Origin: Tubiluchus corallicola
Taxonomy: Eukaryota; Priapulida; Priapulimorpha; Priapulimorphida; Tubiluchidae
Reading direction: 5' to 3'
Assembly: GCA_030141605.1 (NCBI GenBank)
Contig: JAQGDQ010000157.1
Span: forward strand, 1-64,000
Length of the DNA: 64,000 nucleotides
Part shown: positions 48,731 to 62,177 of the stretch, in pieces
Layout: each line of letters starts with the position of its first letter
Numbering within the stretch: the first letter of the stretch is position 1
The notes under the pieces: generated by a model
The model's input: the letters and a program-made list of their open reading frames with translations, nothing else
What the model was told of the DNA's origin: nothing
The model's database searches: none
Made by a program: the position numbers and the translations under genes

Positions 48731-49816
48731 TTATCACGTTTTATCTAGAATTACTATAACAGTAGAATGACTAGATCTATTTGAAGTTTTTTTCGGTACA
48801 TTCCAAACAAAACTATAATCACTGATTTCAGTATTTTTATTGGACATCTTTTTCGTGGCAAACCACTGATACAGCATTTATGGACGTGCACCAGTAAAGT
48901 AACAACTGGAACTAAACTTTAGCGTCTTTTTATTAATGGGAGCAGCGCTCCAATTTGCTCCCCCCTCAGCCAAAGGCAGAAAATCTTACAAATGTCCCAA
49001 AGACTAAAAGTAGGTGCCCCAGTAATAGACCTAACCGTGAGACAATTTAAGAAGCATCTAAGATCGAGGTAATTGCCAGAAAGGTAGTGCCGCAGGCCCC
49101 CATAAAGATTTGAAAAGTTGGACTTCTAAAATGTTAATTTTATTGAATTTTTACAACTGATTTTTTATCGGTCAGCAGTTTTAGGAATCCTAAATGCTAA
49201 AACAACTTGACAAACTGTTTGATTTTTATTTATTACTTTGTAACATGTGTGAGTTGTAGTTTGCATCGTAAGCCAACAGAAAAGCCAAACATACCATCAA
49301 TACTTTAGGTTTAAAAGTTGCTTGTGTATTTTATGGTTCACTTTTACCATTTCACAAGTTTATATGCAGCAAATTATACAACGAGCCTAATGCAAATTAA
49401 ACACAATTTTCAACCACTTTGGCTGCTAGCAGTGCCTGTGACAAGTCTGACTGCTCACTGCACTGATTGTCGGGTATTCAGGTATCTACAATTCACTCCA
49501 CAGCTGCAGCTTAAATCACTTCAATCCACGTGATTTTGTTTGGCGCACTCGCTGTTTCTATCATTTTGCTAGAACAATTTGAAAACAATGATTCTGCGAA
49601 ATATCTTACCCATCTAAGAACTCTTATGTCTTTTGTTGCTTAACTACTGAAAGAAGTATTTTTGAACGTCAGAAAGTAAATAAACTGTAAATTTTTTAAG
49701 ACATTAACACATGACTTGTACTGGCTGGTGACTAGGTGACAACGCCAGTTATAGGGGTAACTATAATAGGATAATATGAAGCAAACCACAAACCAATGAG
49801 CCGCAAGATAACACTT
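48731..49816. other. Intergenic, nothing recognised
   Basis: A 71-aa plus frame at 49318 is Thr/Leu-rich without a recognisable domain. Confidence 0.35.
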
Positions 49817-49820
49817 TTAA

Positions 49821-49995
49821 AGGTCCACTGACACCCTCGTAGACACTTGCTGTCAAAATTCACTACTGACTAGCCAGATACAAAAAAGCGGCTTTATTTT
49901 TTTATAAACTTGCACATTTCGGTTTAGTTAGCATTGAAACACTTCAAATTTAGCACCGCACAGGAAATAACCCCAAAAAATAGTGTCAGAGGACC
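49821..49995. mobile_element. Small TTAA-type MITE, 175 bp
   Basis: AGGTCCACTGACAC at 49821 and, inverted, AGGTCCTCTGACAC ending near 49996 differ at one base. Flanks are TTAA (49817-49820) and TTGA (49996-49999), a TTAA site with one change. The right boundary may shift by one base because the T is shared. The ends differ from the 0.6 kb TTAA family except for the initial AGG, so this is a second family with the same target preference. Confidence 0.7.
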
Positions 49996-49999
49996 TTGA

Positions 50000-52900
50000 A
50001 ATACATTATGTAGTGACATTTTAATACTGCAGATTGGTGTGGCTTGGAAGGCTAGCTGTGCTGCTGCAAAAATTAATATATTCTGCCTTCATAGCAGCAA
50101 CCTTTTTATAGAACGAAATCGCCACAATTACAATTACTGCATATGCACAGACAATAGTTACACCTGAACGTTCTGCTGCTGCCAAGTTTTTGAGCATGAT
50201 GCAATAAGTAGGGACAAATTGCAGCATATGCAGGAATGAAAGAAATGTTACCCTAAGTAATAATTATGTTGTAAATTTGATTAGTATTTGAATGTGGAAC
50301 AGTTTAGGCATTTTTGTCAACAATAAAAAAAATATCAAAACTTTATCCTAATAAATCAGTAAAAATTTGTGTTTCTTTACCAGAAAACGTACTACATCTG
50401 TTAGTCCACATGCATTTTCCACTCCTCAGCTACTCCCATGGTAATTTTGTTATTCCAAACTCTGTGCTTTTATGCATGGCACGAGATGGCATGCTCGGTT
50501 ATATCATCTGCATTATCACGGGGGGGGGGGGGGCAAGTTGTATCTGTTTATTAATTGTGTGCTTGCATAACAAAATCGTCCATAAGTCGGCAGTTAAGCT
50601 TTTCTAGTCATATACTCAATCTCCATTTCATGAGGATCATTTTGATACCAAGTTGATCGCTGTATGTTATTTGTAAGCTGAAACAATCCACATTGAAGAT
50701 AAGATGCATGCTACACACTGAAAAACATAATCTTGAGAAAATTGCTTAAAGTTAGCCATTGTTTTTTGACGTATTTTTACAAAACCCTTAGCAACCGCAC
50801 AAATGTTGGTTGTTATGGACTTTGCAAGAGCAGATTGAAGTTATGTTTAAATCCAGTAGATGGCTCTTCCTGACAAAGATCTGGGCTTGGCAACAGAAAA
50901 AAATCGAAGCAAAATGACTGCTGCTACGAGCTACTCTCCGAGTTTGAAAATACGTTTTTTTGCAATGGCATTATTAGTTTCTTGCACAAAAAATGTGTGC
51001 AGGGTTATAAAATTAGATTTTTAGTATTTTTTGAACATTTTCTTGATAAGTTGATGTTAGAATATGAAAGTCCAATATATTTAGTGTTTGTTTGTATCAA
51101 AAACAAAAAATTGACATTTGACCAAACTTTTGGTATATTCTACTTTGAAGCATAATAATGTAGTTTTAACGATGCCGACCTATGGACAGTTTTGATTGCA
51201 AGCACACAATTTGCTTTTGCTTTGGTCATATTAAGTTTCCATTCCATTATCTTGCACACATTTTTCTCATAACTGTTTTTTTCACTGCCCTATTCCGTTT
51301 CTTAGAAAACTGAGTTTTGTTGGTAATTATGATTATGATGTTCATATCTTTAACTGTTGCCAAGGAAATGTGTTTAAATTTTATAAGCAAGTTGCTGAAT
51401 GGGTATTAGTAATTTATAACTTCCTGCTTAGCTAGCCCTACCTTTCAAAATCTGAGCACTCAACTAAGTGCAAACATTTGTTTAGTGTGAAATGAGTAAG
51501 TGACTCAGTAGGGAAAGTTTAATGAGTGGTTTGTTATTCGCTGTTGCTTCACAGCTGTTTTGCTACCTGATGTTGAAAGCAGTGCTGAAATAAACTAATC
51601 CAATGCAACTAATGTGTTAATTTATAAGTATAGAAATAAATTTAAAAAATCATTTTTTGAGTTAAAACGTAGACTACTTAATAAAGTTGAATTGAGGAGA
51701 ATTCTCTGGTTTAAGTCAAGGTTTTAATCAATAATTAGCACAATCACACAGACATCATTGATGAAATATACAATTACAACGGTTATCATTAGCTACATTA
51801 CACTTTAATAAATCTAGTTGGAAAACCAGCGGTACCATATTCAAATATTTAATCCAACTCTGTCTTGGAATTGAACCCATGACCTTCCGTATGGTAAGGG
51901 AGCACACACCTGTTCAGCTGAATTTGCAGCCAGCCTGGTGCATTAAATTCTGAATTACACTATTAAATGTAAACCAGTCAGTGTATCACTACATTGCTGT
52001 CTGGAATATTATTTTGTGATGACTTGCTCAAATCTTGCTATGCTTGCATTGATGTTTGTTTGTTTATGAACTATTACATTGAGGCATTTGGCTTTTGCAC
52101 TTGATAACTTAGCATGTCTGAGACTTATAGGTGTGAACATTACAGGTTCACTGACATAAGAGACATGTATTTGCTTTGTTTTGAACGTATTTATCAGGGG
52201 AACGATTATTCTTTAGAACAAAAAGAAAACAGAACTTTTACTTATATAATGTTTGAGCAGTGCTAGTTAATTGTATAAAGATGCTTTACTATATGGCCTA
52301 GCATTCTCTCTGATAGTGTAGCAAAAGACGTAATGTCAAAGATTGGGTCAGATGAGTTTTTGAATTAGTGAGATCTCATCATTACCCAAATAAAATTTTT
52401 TGTGTAGAACAGTGTCGCAATTTGTAAATTTGTATTAAGTTTGAGATTTTGATTGCTTTGCTTCAGGAATAATACCACACAAAATGTGTATAAGTGACGA
52501 AAGTTTTTGTATTTTGAAAACAGCGTTCTTTCGGTTTTTGTCTTTTATTAGCTAGGTCCTATCTGCTTGTAATTTAGCAGTCCCAAGACCATGTAATTAT
52601 AAGTTTAATCTTTTCAACAGTTATCAGCTGATGTTTTAAAGTGTAAGTGTTCAAACCTTTTGTAAATATTCTAGAATGATCATGTCCTCCTGCAGTTCAG
52701 ACGCACTGCGGTTGCGCTGTGTTCGCTCAGTTTATTTAGTGAGTCTATAATCTTATCATTTTTGGCTTGTTTGCCTGATTAGGACTATCATTCTGCTCTT
52801 GTATGTACTTCAGAGAGCGTGACTTCTTAGAGTTGTAGACTGTGATTTTCACGAAGCACTATGGACATTTTAGCAAACTGTAGGATATTTTACAGAGAAC

Positions 52901-53220
52901 TAAATTTTATTTAGGCTGTCTGTTAATGAGTTAATAAGCCTTGTGGCTAGTTCCCACACTATAAGTTCCATGGGAAAAAATCTTTAAATTTGTATAGTTA
53001 ATAGAAATGTACTTGGAAAATTTTGCCAAATTTCATTGACTGTTGTAACGTTGCCGTTTTTTCAGTTGAGTTTTTCAGTGAAAAGTGAGAAAGTTGCCAC
53101 ATCAAATTGTTGACAATTTTTAAGCTTTCTGTGTCATTCTGTACTGTTGTATTTGGAACTGATGTCCTTTGTTTACTGCATTGTTTGCAAAATTATCCAG
53201 TGTTTCTTGTTTGTTTACAG
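50000..53220. other. Intergenic, 5' flank of FAXDC2
   Basis: No coding exon was recognised. A run of 14 G lies at 50520-50533. A 5' UTR exon of FAXDC2 is expected somewhere here, because a consensus acceptor (GTTTGTTTACAG) ends at 53220, but I cannot place it. Confidence 0.4.
51858..51925 (-). repeat. tRNA-like B-box sequence, possible SINE relic
   Basis: On the minus strand GGTCATGGGTTCAATTCCAA contains a perfect polymerase III B box (GGTTCAATTCC). The A-box region is degenerate. No cloverleaf can be drawn, so this is not a functional tRNA call. Confidence 0.35.
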
Positions 53221-53282
53221 TTTTTGGTCGCTTCATAAAAATTGACTGTAGGCCGGCTGAACTCGTGCAGAGAGAACGCGAC

Positions 53283-56200
53283 ATGGCTGCTGCAAAATGT
53301 GATGATGCTCCGTGTCTACGGTTGTCGCGACCAGGAACGCCAGAAATGGAATTTGTCGATGACGATCCACCGTCGCAGAGCAAAACCGTGCGATTCATCG
53401 ATACTCTAAAAAAGAGCGTTTTTATAGTGGGAACTGCACTGATTGTCTTTGCTGCCGCCAGAAACTCTATAACTTGGTAAGTGAATATTTCATTTACGAA
53501 TAGGCAAGGCCCTTTCATTTATCACGCCCTTGCGTGATTGTACAACTAATTTATTTATCGTCTTCTTGCTACAACCCAAGCGTGTTGTACAGAGTTAAAG
53601 GAAAAGCCAACCAAGATCAGTCAAGGCAAAATTAAGATAGTTTCATCTTTTAACAAGTTTTTTTTCTTAAAAATAGAGTGGACTTGAGGCCAAAGTGTAT
53701 CAGAGTGTTGTGTTAGGATAGTTAAAATTTTCTGCACTAGCCGATTTCACACAAGTGATACTGTATGTTGTAGTGCAAACACTACTGTTACTGAAAGCTT
53801 TTTTCAATTTTTTCATCAAAAATAGATTTTTAATTTGTCTAAGGTAAGCAAATGGATTTCATGTATAATTTTTAATGAAAATCCATTGTGTGAGGAGTAG
53901 AAACCTACAAAAATGACCAAATATAATGTAACCGCTGCTTAGTGGAAGCAGTTTTTCAGGAACCCATGCAAAATGCAACAAATGCTTAAAAGGCCCTAAA
54001 GGAGCTAATTTGGACAGTTTTGTTTGGTTTCTGCTGCTTTTGGTGTGCTGTAGTTGTTGACACACAAGATATTCTTACTGAATAACATTAAGTTTATTGA
54101 CATTGTTTTGCTTGTTACCAAAGGTGCTTATGTTGGCAAGTAAGGTAATGAATAAAGTAATACGGTAGATATTTATATTTTTCATTAATTTTATGCGTCA
54201 CACAAAGTAGGTAATAAAAGTGAGAGCGTTTTGTATATTGAAGGGTTTTTTCAACTGAGTAAAGATCTACTGGTTAAATTAGTCTCGTATTGTGATAAAA
54301 CTACTTCTATTTGAATTAACTTCTAAGTTCTAAGAACAGATAAAGGGATGACTTCATTCATTTGTTAGAAATCTTGCCTCTTTAGGTGTTTTCTTACAGT
54401 TATCCAAGCATTTGACTCTTCCCACCCCTCTCGTCCAAAAAGGTTAATTAGAGGTGAATTGTTGCGTCAAGTGCTGCACTTATTTACTATGGCAACTTTT
54501 AGAAATTGTTAACATTTTGAAGAGCTCTATAATTTTTTAGTTTTTCATTTTTGCATTCTGTTAGCCATACTAGATGGGCAATAGTGCTTTGATTTTGGGA
54601 AATCACTGTGCAAAAAATAAGTGGTGTACCAGTTCAGCATAATATAGTCCACTCCCCACTCCCCCTGCTTTGTGATGTCATGACAGGTTAGCTTAAAATC
54701 ATACATGTACTGAAAGTTTGAAAAATTTAGTGAATTTAAATTTTCATATGCCATCGTGTTTTATTCTGTATGTCACTTTCAATTTTCGTTTTGGCAAATA
54801 TATACATGTAAAAACGCTCATGGGAGCATGTAAAAATATAATATGTAAAAATGCTTTTTTAAAGCTTCACTTTATGACCATGTTCTAAATTTACAGGCAC
54901 CTACAGAATGTTTGGGGAGCTTCGGGGGATTTCTGGCAAGCCCAGTGGGGAAAAGTCCTGGACTTATTCCAGGAAGATCGCTATAATCTTTATGTCTGGG
55001 GTAAGTTCTTAGTTTGCATGGACAGTCGAGCCATAAAGTTGCTATTTGTTTCGTTATGAATTAATAATTGCTTTATGCAAATCAGATGTCTGGAGTTGAT
55101 AACATTTGTTATTATGGTTTAGGGTCGCGGTTACCCAGCAATTTTTAACTTCTTTTGAAATTCTTTATAACCTGTTTTACTTCTACTAGGCACTCGAACC
55201 ATTAAGTTACTATTTTTTTAGTATGAAATTGTTACTTGTTTTATAAAGGGCAGATGTCTGGACTTAACATTTGTTGTTGTGGTTTAGGGTCACTATGACC
55301 CAGCAATTTTTAACTTCTTTTGAAATTCTTTATAATTTATTTTACCTTTACTTGTCTTGAGATACTTTGCACCCAGAGTAGGGCACATTTTTTCCAAAAA
55401 ACTTATGAGCAATTTCATAAGCTCAGTTCTTTGTTTTACAATTTTGGTACTACATGAGGTGGTAAGTTCTAATCTTGCCCTACATCACCGCTACTGGTGT
55501 AGGTTCAAATGGTGCCATATATTTGTATAAGCAAGTTCTAGTACGATGTCACCATTATTGGTCTGAATATACAATCCTGGCTTGAGATCTGCACCTGGTT
55601 ATTTTAGATAGCTAGATGGGGTTTGTTAACCTTGAACTGTTGACTTGCATTTTATAACAATATTGACGTAAACTCTTATCTATGTAACAGCAAAGAGCGT
55701 TGAAGGTTACAAACCCTCATAACCTGATAAATATTCCTTTTTGCGTATATTATATATATATTTGTACGTCATTTTCACATCTCACATGAATTTTTCAATT
55801 TTGTGATATTTGTCGATCTTACAATTGTTATTTTACATAATTGCTGTTGCTATAGTTACGGAAGGTGGAATTAACATGTACTTCCGCCAGAATTGAGAAA
55901 GCTGGTGTTAACTCGACGTACATGCATTCGTCTATGGTTGATTTAACTCCCCACTAAAATTGCTGGCGAATTTCATAATTCTTTTTTTTTGGTTTATTGA
56001 GGCAGAATTGAAAGATTTATTTGCTGTTGGAGCATCACATGGCCTCAGCATCTTTGTGCTTGCAACCAGTAAGCCATTCTGCAAGTTTTTTTGACAGTTT
56101 GTTCGAAAAGTGCCACACATTTGCTATGTCCACATTCAGTGGAGGTTTGTAACTAAGATTAGTGGGGGTGCTGCTTCGGAAAATTTGTAGCTATTGTTTT

Positions 56201-59200
56201 AATATTGGTTAAAACAAAACAAACATATGTAATTTTAAACAAACAAACATATGAAAGTTTATACATAAACTTGATAAAATCCTAAACAAAAAAATATTCT
56301 TTGTTTGCTAATAGCCTAAATTGTCGTGACAACTGACAACAAACTGTGTGAGTGACAGTACTTTCTCTACCTGTGCTCAGACATGCCATGCGTACATGCT
56401 GGAGCGCACTGTGCTGGGCTCTGAAGCAAACAGTACCACCCTCACGTGCTCTGGTTCCGTACAAGTATAAAGAAAGAACAAAGAAAAATACATTATATTG
56501 AATATTATCGATAATATTGAGTGAAAATACGGTGTGCTGCAGTTTCACTGAACCTGTAACTGAGCCGCCACTGTCCACATTTAGATTTAGATTTATATTT
56601 GGCTGATTTGTACAAATATGCTTCAAACTATATACATATATTTCATGATATCAATAACAATATTACGTTGACGAAGGGTAAGTACAAACCAAGCGCTGAA
56701 TGATAAGGAGCGTAAGCTTCCGTGCCTCACACTGTGGTTGTGGCAAGCATCAGTGCAGAGCCAATCTAAAAATTAGTGAAGATGTCAAAAAACAACATGT
56801 GAGAAAATGAGTAATTATGGCTTTAAAACACATGCAAAGCACAAGTAAGCTTGAACAGATGGTACTAATGCTGTACAGTAAAATTAGGTATTTGGTTATT
56901 TAAGTAGAATACTGAGATAAAAGATAATAAAAAATATATTTTTTAAACTACTACGTTGGATAGTTCTTGACAGCAGTGGGCATTTGTGCCCAGAGATAAA
57001 TACTGGTGTATGAATCGTTATGATGACCAAAATTAGAACTGATAGCAGTGTAATGTTGAACGATGACAAACTTGCAACTTCAGTGCTTTCTACTTTGCTT
57101 GATCAACAGACGTTGTTCTTGTGTCAGTACCCTTACTCGACATGCATGTATGTTATTACTCATCTGTTTTTATTACTCGTTTGTTTCTATTTAGGAACCT
57201 TTGTATGGACAACAAGCATTTTCTGGCTCTTTAATCTGTTCTTGATCTTTCTTGACATCACTGGTAAACCGGCAGCTTTGCTAAGGTACAAGATCCAAGA
57301 TGATAAAAACGTGCCGGTAAGAAACTCTTGTTCTTTTCCTTAGTGATATTTGTTTCTGGTAGCATATAATTGATGTCAAGCAAAATGTCAATCATTCTCG
57401 TTCTCTGCCCAATCAGCGTGCTTGATTTTTACACCCTCACAGAACCTTCTTGTCGCTGTTCTTTCAGGAGGACAGAAGCTGCAGCTGTCTATTGCCTGTC
57501 TATGTTATACTGTTATGAAAAATATTCAACTTTTCATTAGTTTGCTAGAGAGACACCGACCTGGTTTAGTGAATCTGTGGAAATATATAGTTTACTTTAG
57601 CTTTTTATAGGGAGAAATGTACAACACTTACATCTATGAGTTGCTGATTACACTGTTTTCCATCAATAAAATACGCAGCTTAGTAGTTCATGACTTTACA
57701 AGTTGGATAAAAACATCTATTTGATTAACTTAAAAGGGACAAATTAATTTAGCGAGGTTAGGCCGACCACATGACGGCTGCTCTAACATTCGCAAACGTC
57801 AAAAGGCCCACTTGTACAGAGTTGAGTTGATATTTATAACTTCAGATTAAAGCCCGAGTTAGCAGGTATAAATGATGCAAGTAAAAATTAAAGCCCGAGC
57901 ACCTCTAAGTAGGTTTGCCTGGTCTGCAGCAATGGGAATAAGCTAGTCAGCAATAGTTGAGGCCTAGCGGCAAAGTTGAACTCATCCACCGGAATCCGTG
58001 ACAACTGTTGTAATTATGATAAGCAAGCGCACTCGTGGAAACTCCATATTTAGACAAAATGTTTTCAGACATTTTCAAGATGTTTTCTTTTCTGGATAGT
58101 TTTTTGAAAAACCTCAAGATTTTCGTGGTCCAAATTAATTTAAATGTGGTCAAAATTTGTATTGTATATCGGCGTAGTGTTAATTAACTTTACGCTATTT
58201 TTCCGGTTGTAATCATTGTTACAAGATGCCATTGAGGCTTGTGTAACTCAGGCAGTCGATATAAGGGTTGTGAAACAAACGAACTTGTTCCATTTCCGTA
58301 GCCTAACATACAGTTGGAAAAATACAAAAAGGGGATAAAGCTTGCAAACGACCACATGACTAGTTAAATGTCGAAGGTGTGCTATGTTCATATATTCAAA
58401 GGCAAAAGAGGCTTTTGTAAATATTTTTTGTTCCCCATTTGTCTTAAAGCTGAACTTACTGTCTTAGTTCCTTTGTAATAACGACCCGACTAGGCACGCA
58501 TGTCAATGCATTTTGTAGTTCTTTGAAACCTTGCCGCTACATTCTGCTGGCATGGTAAAGAATGGTTTAAATTTTCTGGCTACTTGAAGTTTTAATTTCG
58601 TGTAAAAATAATTGCTGCCTTGCAAATTTTGTGTATGAAAAAGTAAAATCATTTTATCTGTTGATTATAGTTGTCATGTTGTTTTCTAAAGAGAGTTATT
58701 GTTTGATGTCCTCAAGCAGATGTCCCCGATTTCCCGTGAATGTGTTGCGTTGCAACAGAGGCGGAGTAATAGACCAATATGCTTGATGCCAACTTAGTTT
58801 ATTCATGTCTACTAATTGTTTGTAGTGTGTTAGTAGGAAATTTTCCTTATCTGTATAATCAGACTGCTACCTATATCAACACTACTGAATAACCTGCAAA
58901 CATGTACTGTCACTACCATTTAGAAATAAATTGTTTCGGAAAAATTTATTCACCTTTTATGGACATATATGATGTCATTATATTAAACTGTTCGAATTGT
59001 CCAGGGTGAATAGCGGGTGTTAATAGTGTGTCTTGCCAATCGAAACTAAGCAGTGTTGAGATTGGCCACTTATTAGATGGGTGAGCAGCAGAGTTCACTC
59101 ACTCCTAGTGATTTTATGCTGTAATGATATTGGGAGTTTACCATGTTCTGGAAGAATATATGTAGTATAGATATGTGCAACCGAATACTTAAGACACAGA

Positions 59201-62137
59201 GTCTATTGCCTGAGAGATTAGCTTTCAAAATGCGCGAAGTTCTGGCCCACCACAAGCATGTGATTTATGTTAGCCCTACCATTGAGCTTTTGAGCAATGT
59301 TAATTCTAAGAAGTGCGGAATAATTGAATTATCTAACGATATTTGTATATAATGTAAACTTAATGTAATATTAATAAAATAATATGTCATTTATATGATT
59401 TGTATGTATTATAAAAAACCTTTTTGCTTCTATTCTAGCTTGATAAAAAAGCACTAGCATCAGCCGTTCTCAGGGTACTGTTCAACCAGACTGTTGTTGC
59501 TATTCCAATGTTGCTGTTTATGTACTTCATCATGCTAGTAAGGGGGTGTGACTATGGACGGGAGTTGCCCACTTTCCAGTGGGTGGTATTTGAGCTTCTC
59601 ATCTTTATCCTTTTCGAGGAGCTGGGATTCTACTATTCTCACAGGTAACTGCAACAGTTTGGAGTGGCATGAGCTCCACTTTATTTAGCAAAAAACTATT
59701 GTGTAGATCGCCTTTAACTAAAATTATATTCATAAGGGATTCTAACAGAGGAGTAGCAAGGTGGGGGGCAACAGAGGGCAATCATCTGCGGGTGCAAGGG
59801 TGAGAGGGCACAAAATTCTAGAGTTCAGTGACTGTTAATTACTAAGTACTAATCTGACATTAACAAAACAATTGAAAAGTTTTCAAACTCCAACGAAATT
59901 ATTTAGTCAGAGATCATCATACTTGACTTAATTACAACATACAGCCAAGGTAAAAGGCTAATGTTGTTACTTAACGGCGTGTGTAGGGTGTCGTGTGGCC
60001 TAGCAGATCGATAATTTTGGGAGAAACAGTGGCATTTCTGTAAATGCCGATTGTATTATTTTGAATACCTGTAGTGTTCTGTATCTTTCATAATCTTTGC
60101 ATGTTTTAATGCTGAAGCTGAATGTTTAAGGACTGTCATGTTACATGCAACTTTCTTATACCAATGCATAGAAAAGAGGTATTCTGCTGTAGTACAGCAA
60201 GTCAAGCTCAGGATGATTCTTGCAAAAAATCCGTTTATCTTTATCCCATCACATCGAAAAGGGAAAGTCTGCCTCAGTGACACAAAAAACAAACACACTT
60301 TTTGGCTTTTCCCCCGAAACAAATGATCAAAATACTAAAAGGATAGGGTGCCAGAAGTTATTTTGCTGCCCACAAGCACTTGCTTCATCACTGATTCTAA
60401 TTAAAAACAGTGAATCTTTAGCCAATTAGCAAAGACCTATGCATCATGAGAGTCTCCGAGTCACAAAGCCATGTTAGAGTATTTCAACACTGGCTTATAA
60501 ATTATCAGTATTGCAAACTCTCATTGGTCCCTATTAGTTAGGCTTATCAATGTTGTAGCTGTGCCATACACAAAGCAAAAAGGACATGACTACGCCATTG
60601 TTTGTGTTGCAGCGTAACACCATTATAGCAAGCATGGTTTATTGCATGCACGCCGGTAATGTGAACTTACAAAAAAGAACGAACTTTCGTCATTTATTTA
60701 ACTGCAGTATAATGCAGTTATAATGAGGCTTGTTATAATGTGTCTCTGGTTATTACGAGCAAATTTCGAAAGTCCCACCAAATCTTAGGGTTAAATGATA
60801 TATTTAAACTTTGCTTAGGGCAAGCTCCAATTTTACGAATTTTTGCTTATTACAAGTCTATTTGGCCGCCCTTATTTGATCGTACTTCAACTGTATATAA
60901 CGAGGTTGATTTCTAAAACAATGTGCTTATAGCATGCGCTGCATCACTAAGGGCAAAATGAACAACTAGATAAGAGAACTAAGTTATTGATCGTGAGTAC
61001 ACATATGCAAGACACTCGGTTATCGGCAGACGTCGCAAGCGAATGAACCATATTCATAGCAGAGATTTATAAAAAGAACTTATCGGCAGTTTTATGCAGA
61101 AATTTATTCTATAGGTAATATACCTTAGTCCCAGAAATGATAGACTAAATGCTAGCCATACCATTAGTTAGTTAAAATTTAAGCCAGTGAGTGATTTACT
61201 GGTTTTGTTTTCCTTTCTAAATGATTGTTTGAAGTTTGTGTGTTGAACAATATTCATCACTTTTTTTATTGAAAATACTTTGGCTTTCCCAGTTAGTAGA
61301 GTGATCTTTGCTTTGCGCCATCTTGCATATCTGTCTAGAATCTAGACAATCGATAGTTTAGTTTCAGCACACTGAGTACCGCTTAATATTGCAATCTTAC
61401 AGACTCGAGGTGGAAACGGGAAGATGGTATGGTGAACAATGCGAGACTAGGTTGTGCCAATGTGGGTAAATTCAAACAGGGCATCATGCGATAGCTGTGT
61501 GTCGATTAACAGAACATATTAGGAGACAATATCCTAATGCAGATTACAATAAATTTAAGCAATTTCTTTTCACAGCAAAACAGGTTTAATGCATTTAAAT
61601 TGTGCTTTGAAATTTTAAATGTGTTAGATATTTAACTGCTACATAATTTAGTATTTTTTTTCATATTTTCTTCTTCTTCTGTGTGCTTAATGATACCCGT
61701 GTTATAATGCAGTTATTTAATGCTGTTATTTAATATGGACCGTAAAGATCAGTTACTCCATTTGCGTATGTAATTTTATGTAATTAATGTAATATACATG
61801 TAACTTTTATTATGTCACTAACTAACTATCTATTATCTCTCGTCAAAGTCGTTTCTCATTGTAGACTTGTACATCACCCTCGTATCTACAAACACATCCA
61901 CAAAATTCATCATGAATGGACCGCACCCATCGGGATCGTTGCTTTGTACGCCCATCCTTTTGAGCACTTGTTTTCAAATATGGCTCCTCCAGGCCTGGGC
62001 CCGGTCTTGATGGGCTCCCACTTGTCTACGACATGGCTCTGGTATGCATTGGCTTTGGTGTCTACGACCATCTCGCACAGCGGATATCACTTTCCGTTTC
62101 TGCCGTCGCCGGAAGCACATGACTTTCACCATCTCAA
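53283..62137 (+). CDS. FAXDC2: FAXDC2-type fatty acid hydroxylase/sterol oxidase-superfamily protein, 3' end outside window
   Basis: Membrane di-iron oxygenase related to sterol C4-methyl oxidase; FAXDC2 proteins act in sterol/lipid metabolism, probably in the ER. Coding exons: 53283-53476, 54897-55000, 57195-57316, 59439-59644 and 61865-62137, all with GT/AG borders and phases that join (2, 1, 0, 2, 2). They give 299 codons plus two bases. The start ATG has a purine at -3 and G at +4. Hydrophobic segments lie near residues 44-58, 101-124, 153-172 and 188-206. The three His clusters are SHRLVHH (His208, 212, 213), HKIHHEW (His221, 224, 225) and HDFHH (His294, 297, 298), so the iron ligands are present. 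The family continues for about 35-50 residues after HDFHHLK with an FN-CYG-LG-LD-LHGT block; no such exon was found to 64000. Introns carry a hAT MITE and other repeats. Confidence 0.9.
54545..54830 (+). mobile_element. Degraded partial copy of the 0.6 kb TTAA MITE family, intronic
   Basis: In FAXDC2 intron 1. GATGGGCAATAGTGC, ACTTTCAATTTTCGTTTTGG and AACGCTCATGGG follow the same order as markers in the 10.5 and 26.5 kb copies. Similarity is patchy, and neither terminus is clear. Confidence 0.4.
55022..55357 (+). repeat. 168-bp tandem duplication in FAXDC2 intron 2
   Basis: CAGATGTCTGGA starts at 55083 and again at 55251, and GGTTTAGGGTC and CCAGCAATTTTTAACTTCTT recur at the same 168-bp offset. 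The two units differ by scattered substitutions and a few short indels, so the duplication is not very recent. Confidence 0.8.
56137..56573. mobile_element. hAT MITE, 437 bp, perfect 8-bp target duplication, in FAXDC2 intron 2
   Basis: Left end CAGTGGAGGTTTGTAAC and, inverted, right end CAGTGGCGGCTCAGTTAC share a CAGTGG-GG start and partly matching bases after it. The flanks are identical: TCCACATT at 56129-56136 and 56574-56581. CAG ends with an 8-bp duplication define the hAT superfamily. The 114-aa minus frame at 56282 lies across the element and shows no transposase motif. Confidence 0.85.
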
Positions 62138-62177
62138 GTAAGTGACGACGTTTTTACTCCATTATAATACTTAAGTA

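Noticed and set aside
59747-59810. hAT-like terminus GAGGAGTAGCAAGGTGGGGG in FAXDC2 intron 4
   Set aside because: No inverted partner or 8-bp duplication was found in the following 2 kb.
60705-60895. Small pogo-like MITE with CAGTATAATG and TATAAT words
   Set aside because: The supposed ends share too few bases to separate from AT-rich chance pairing.
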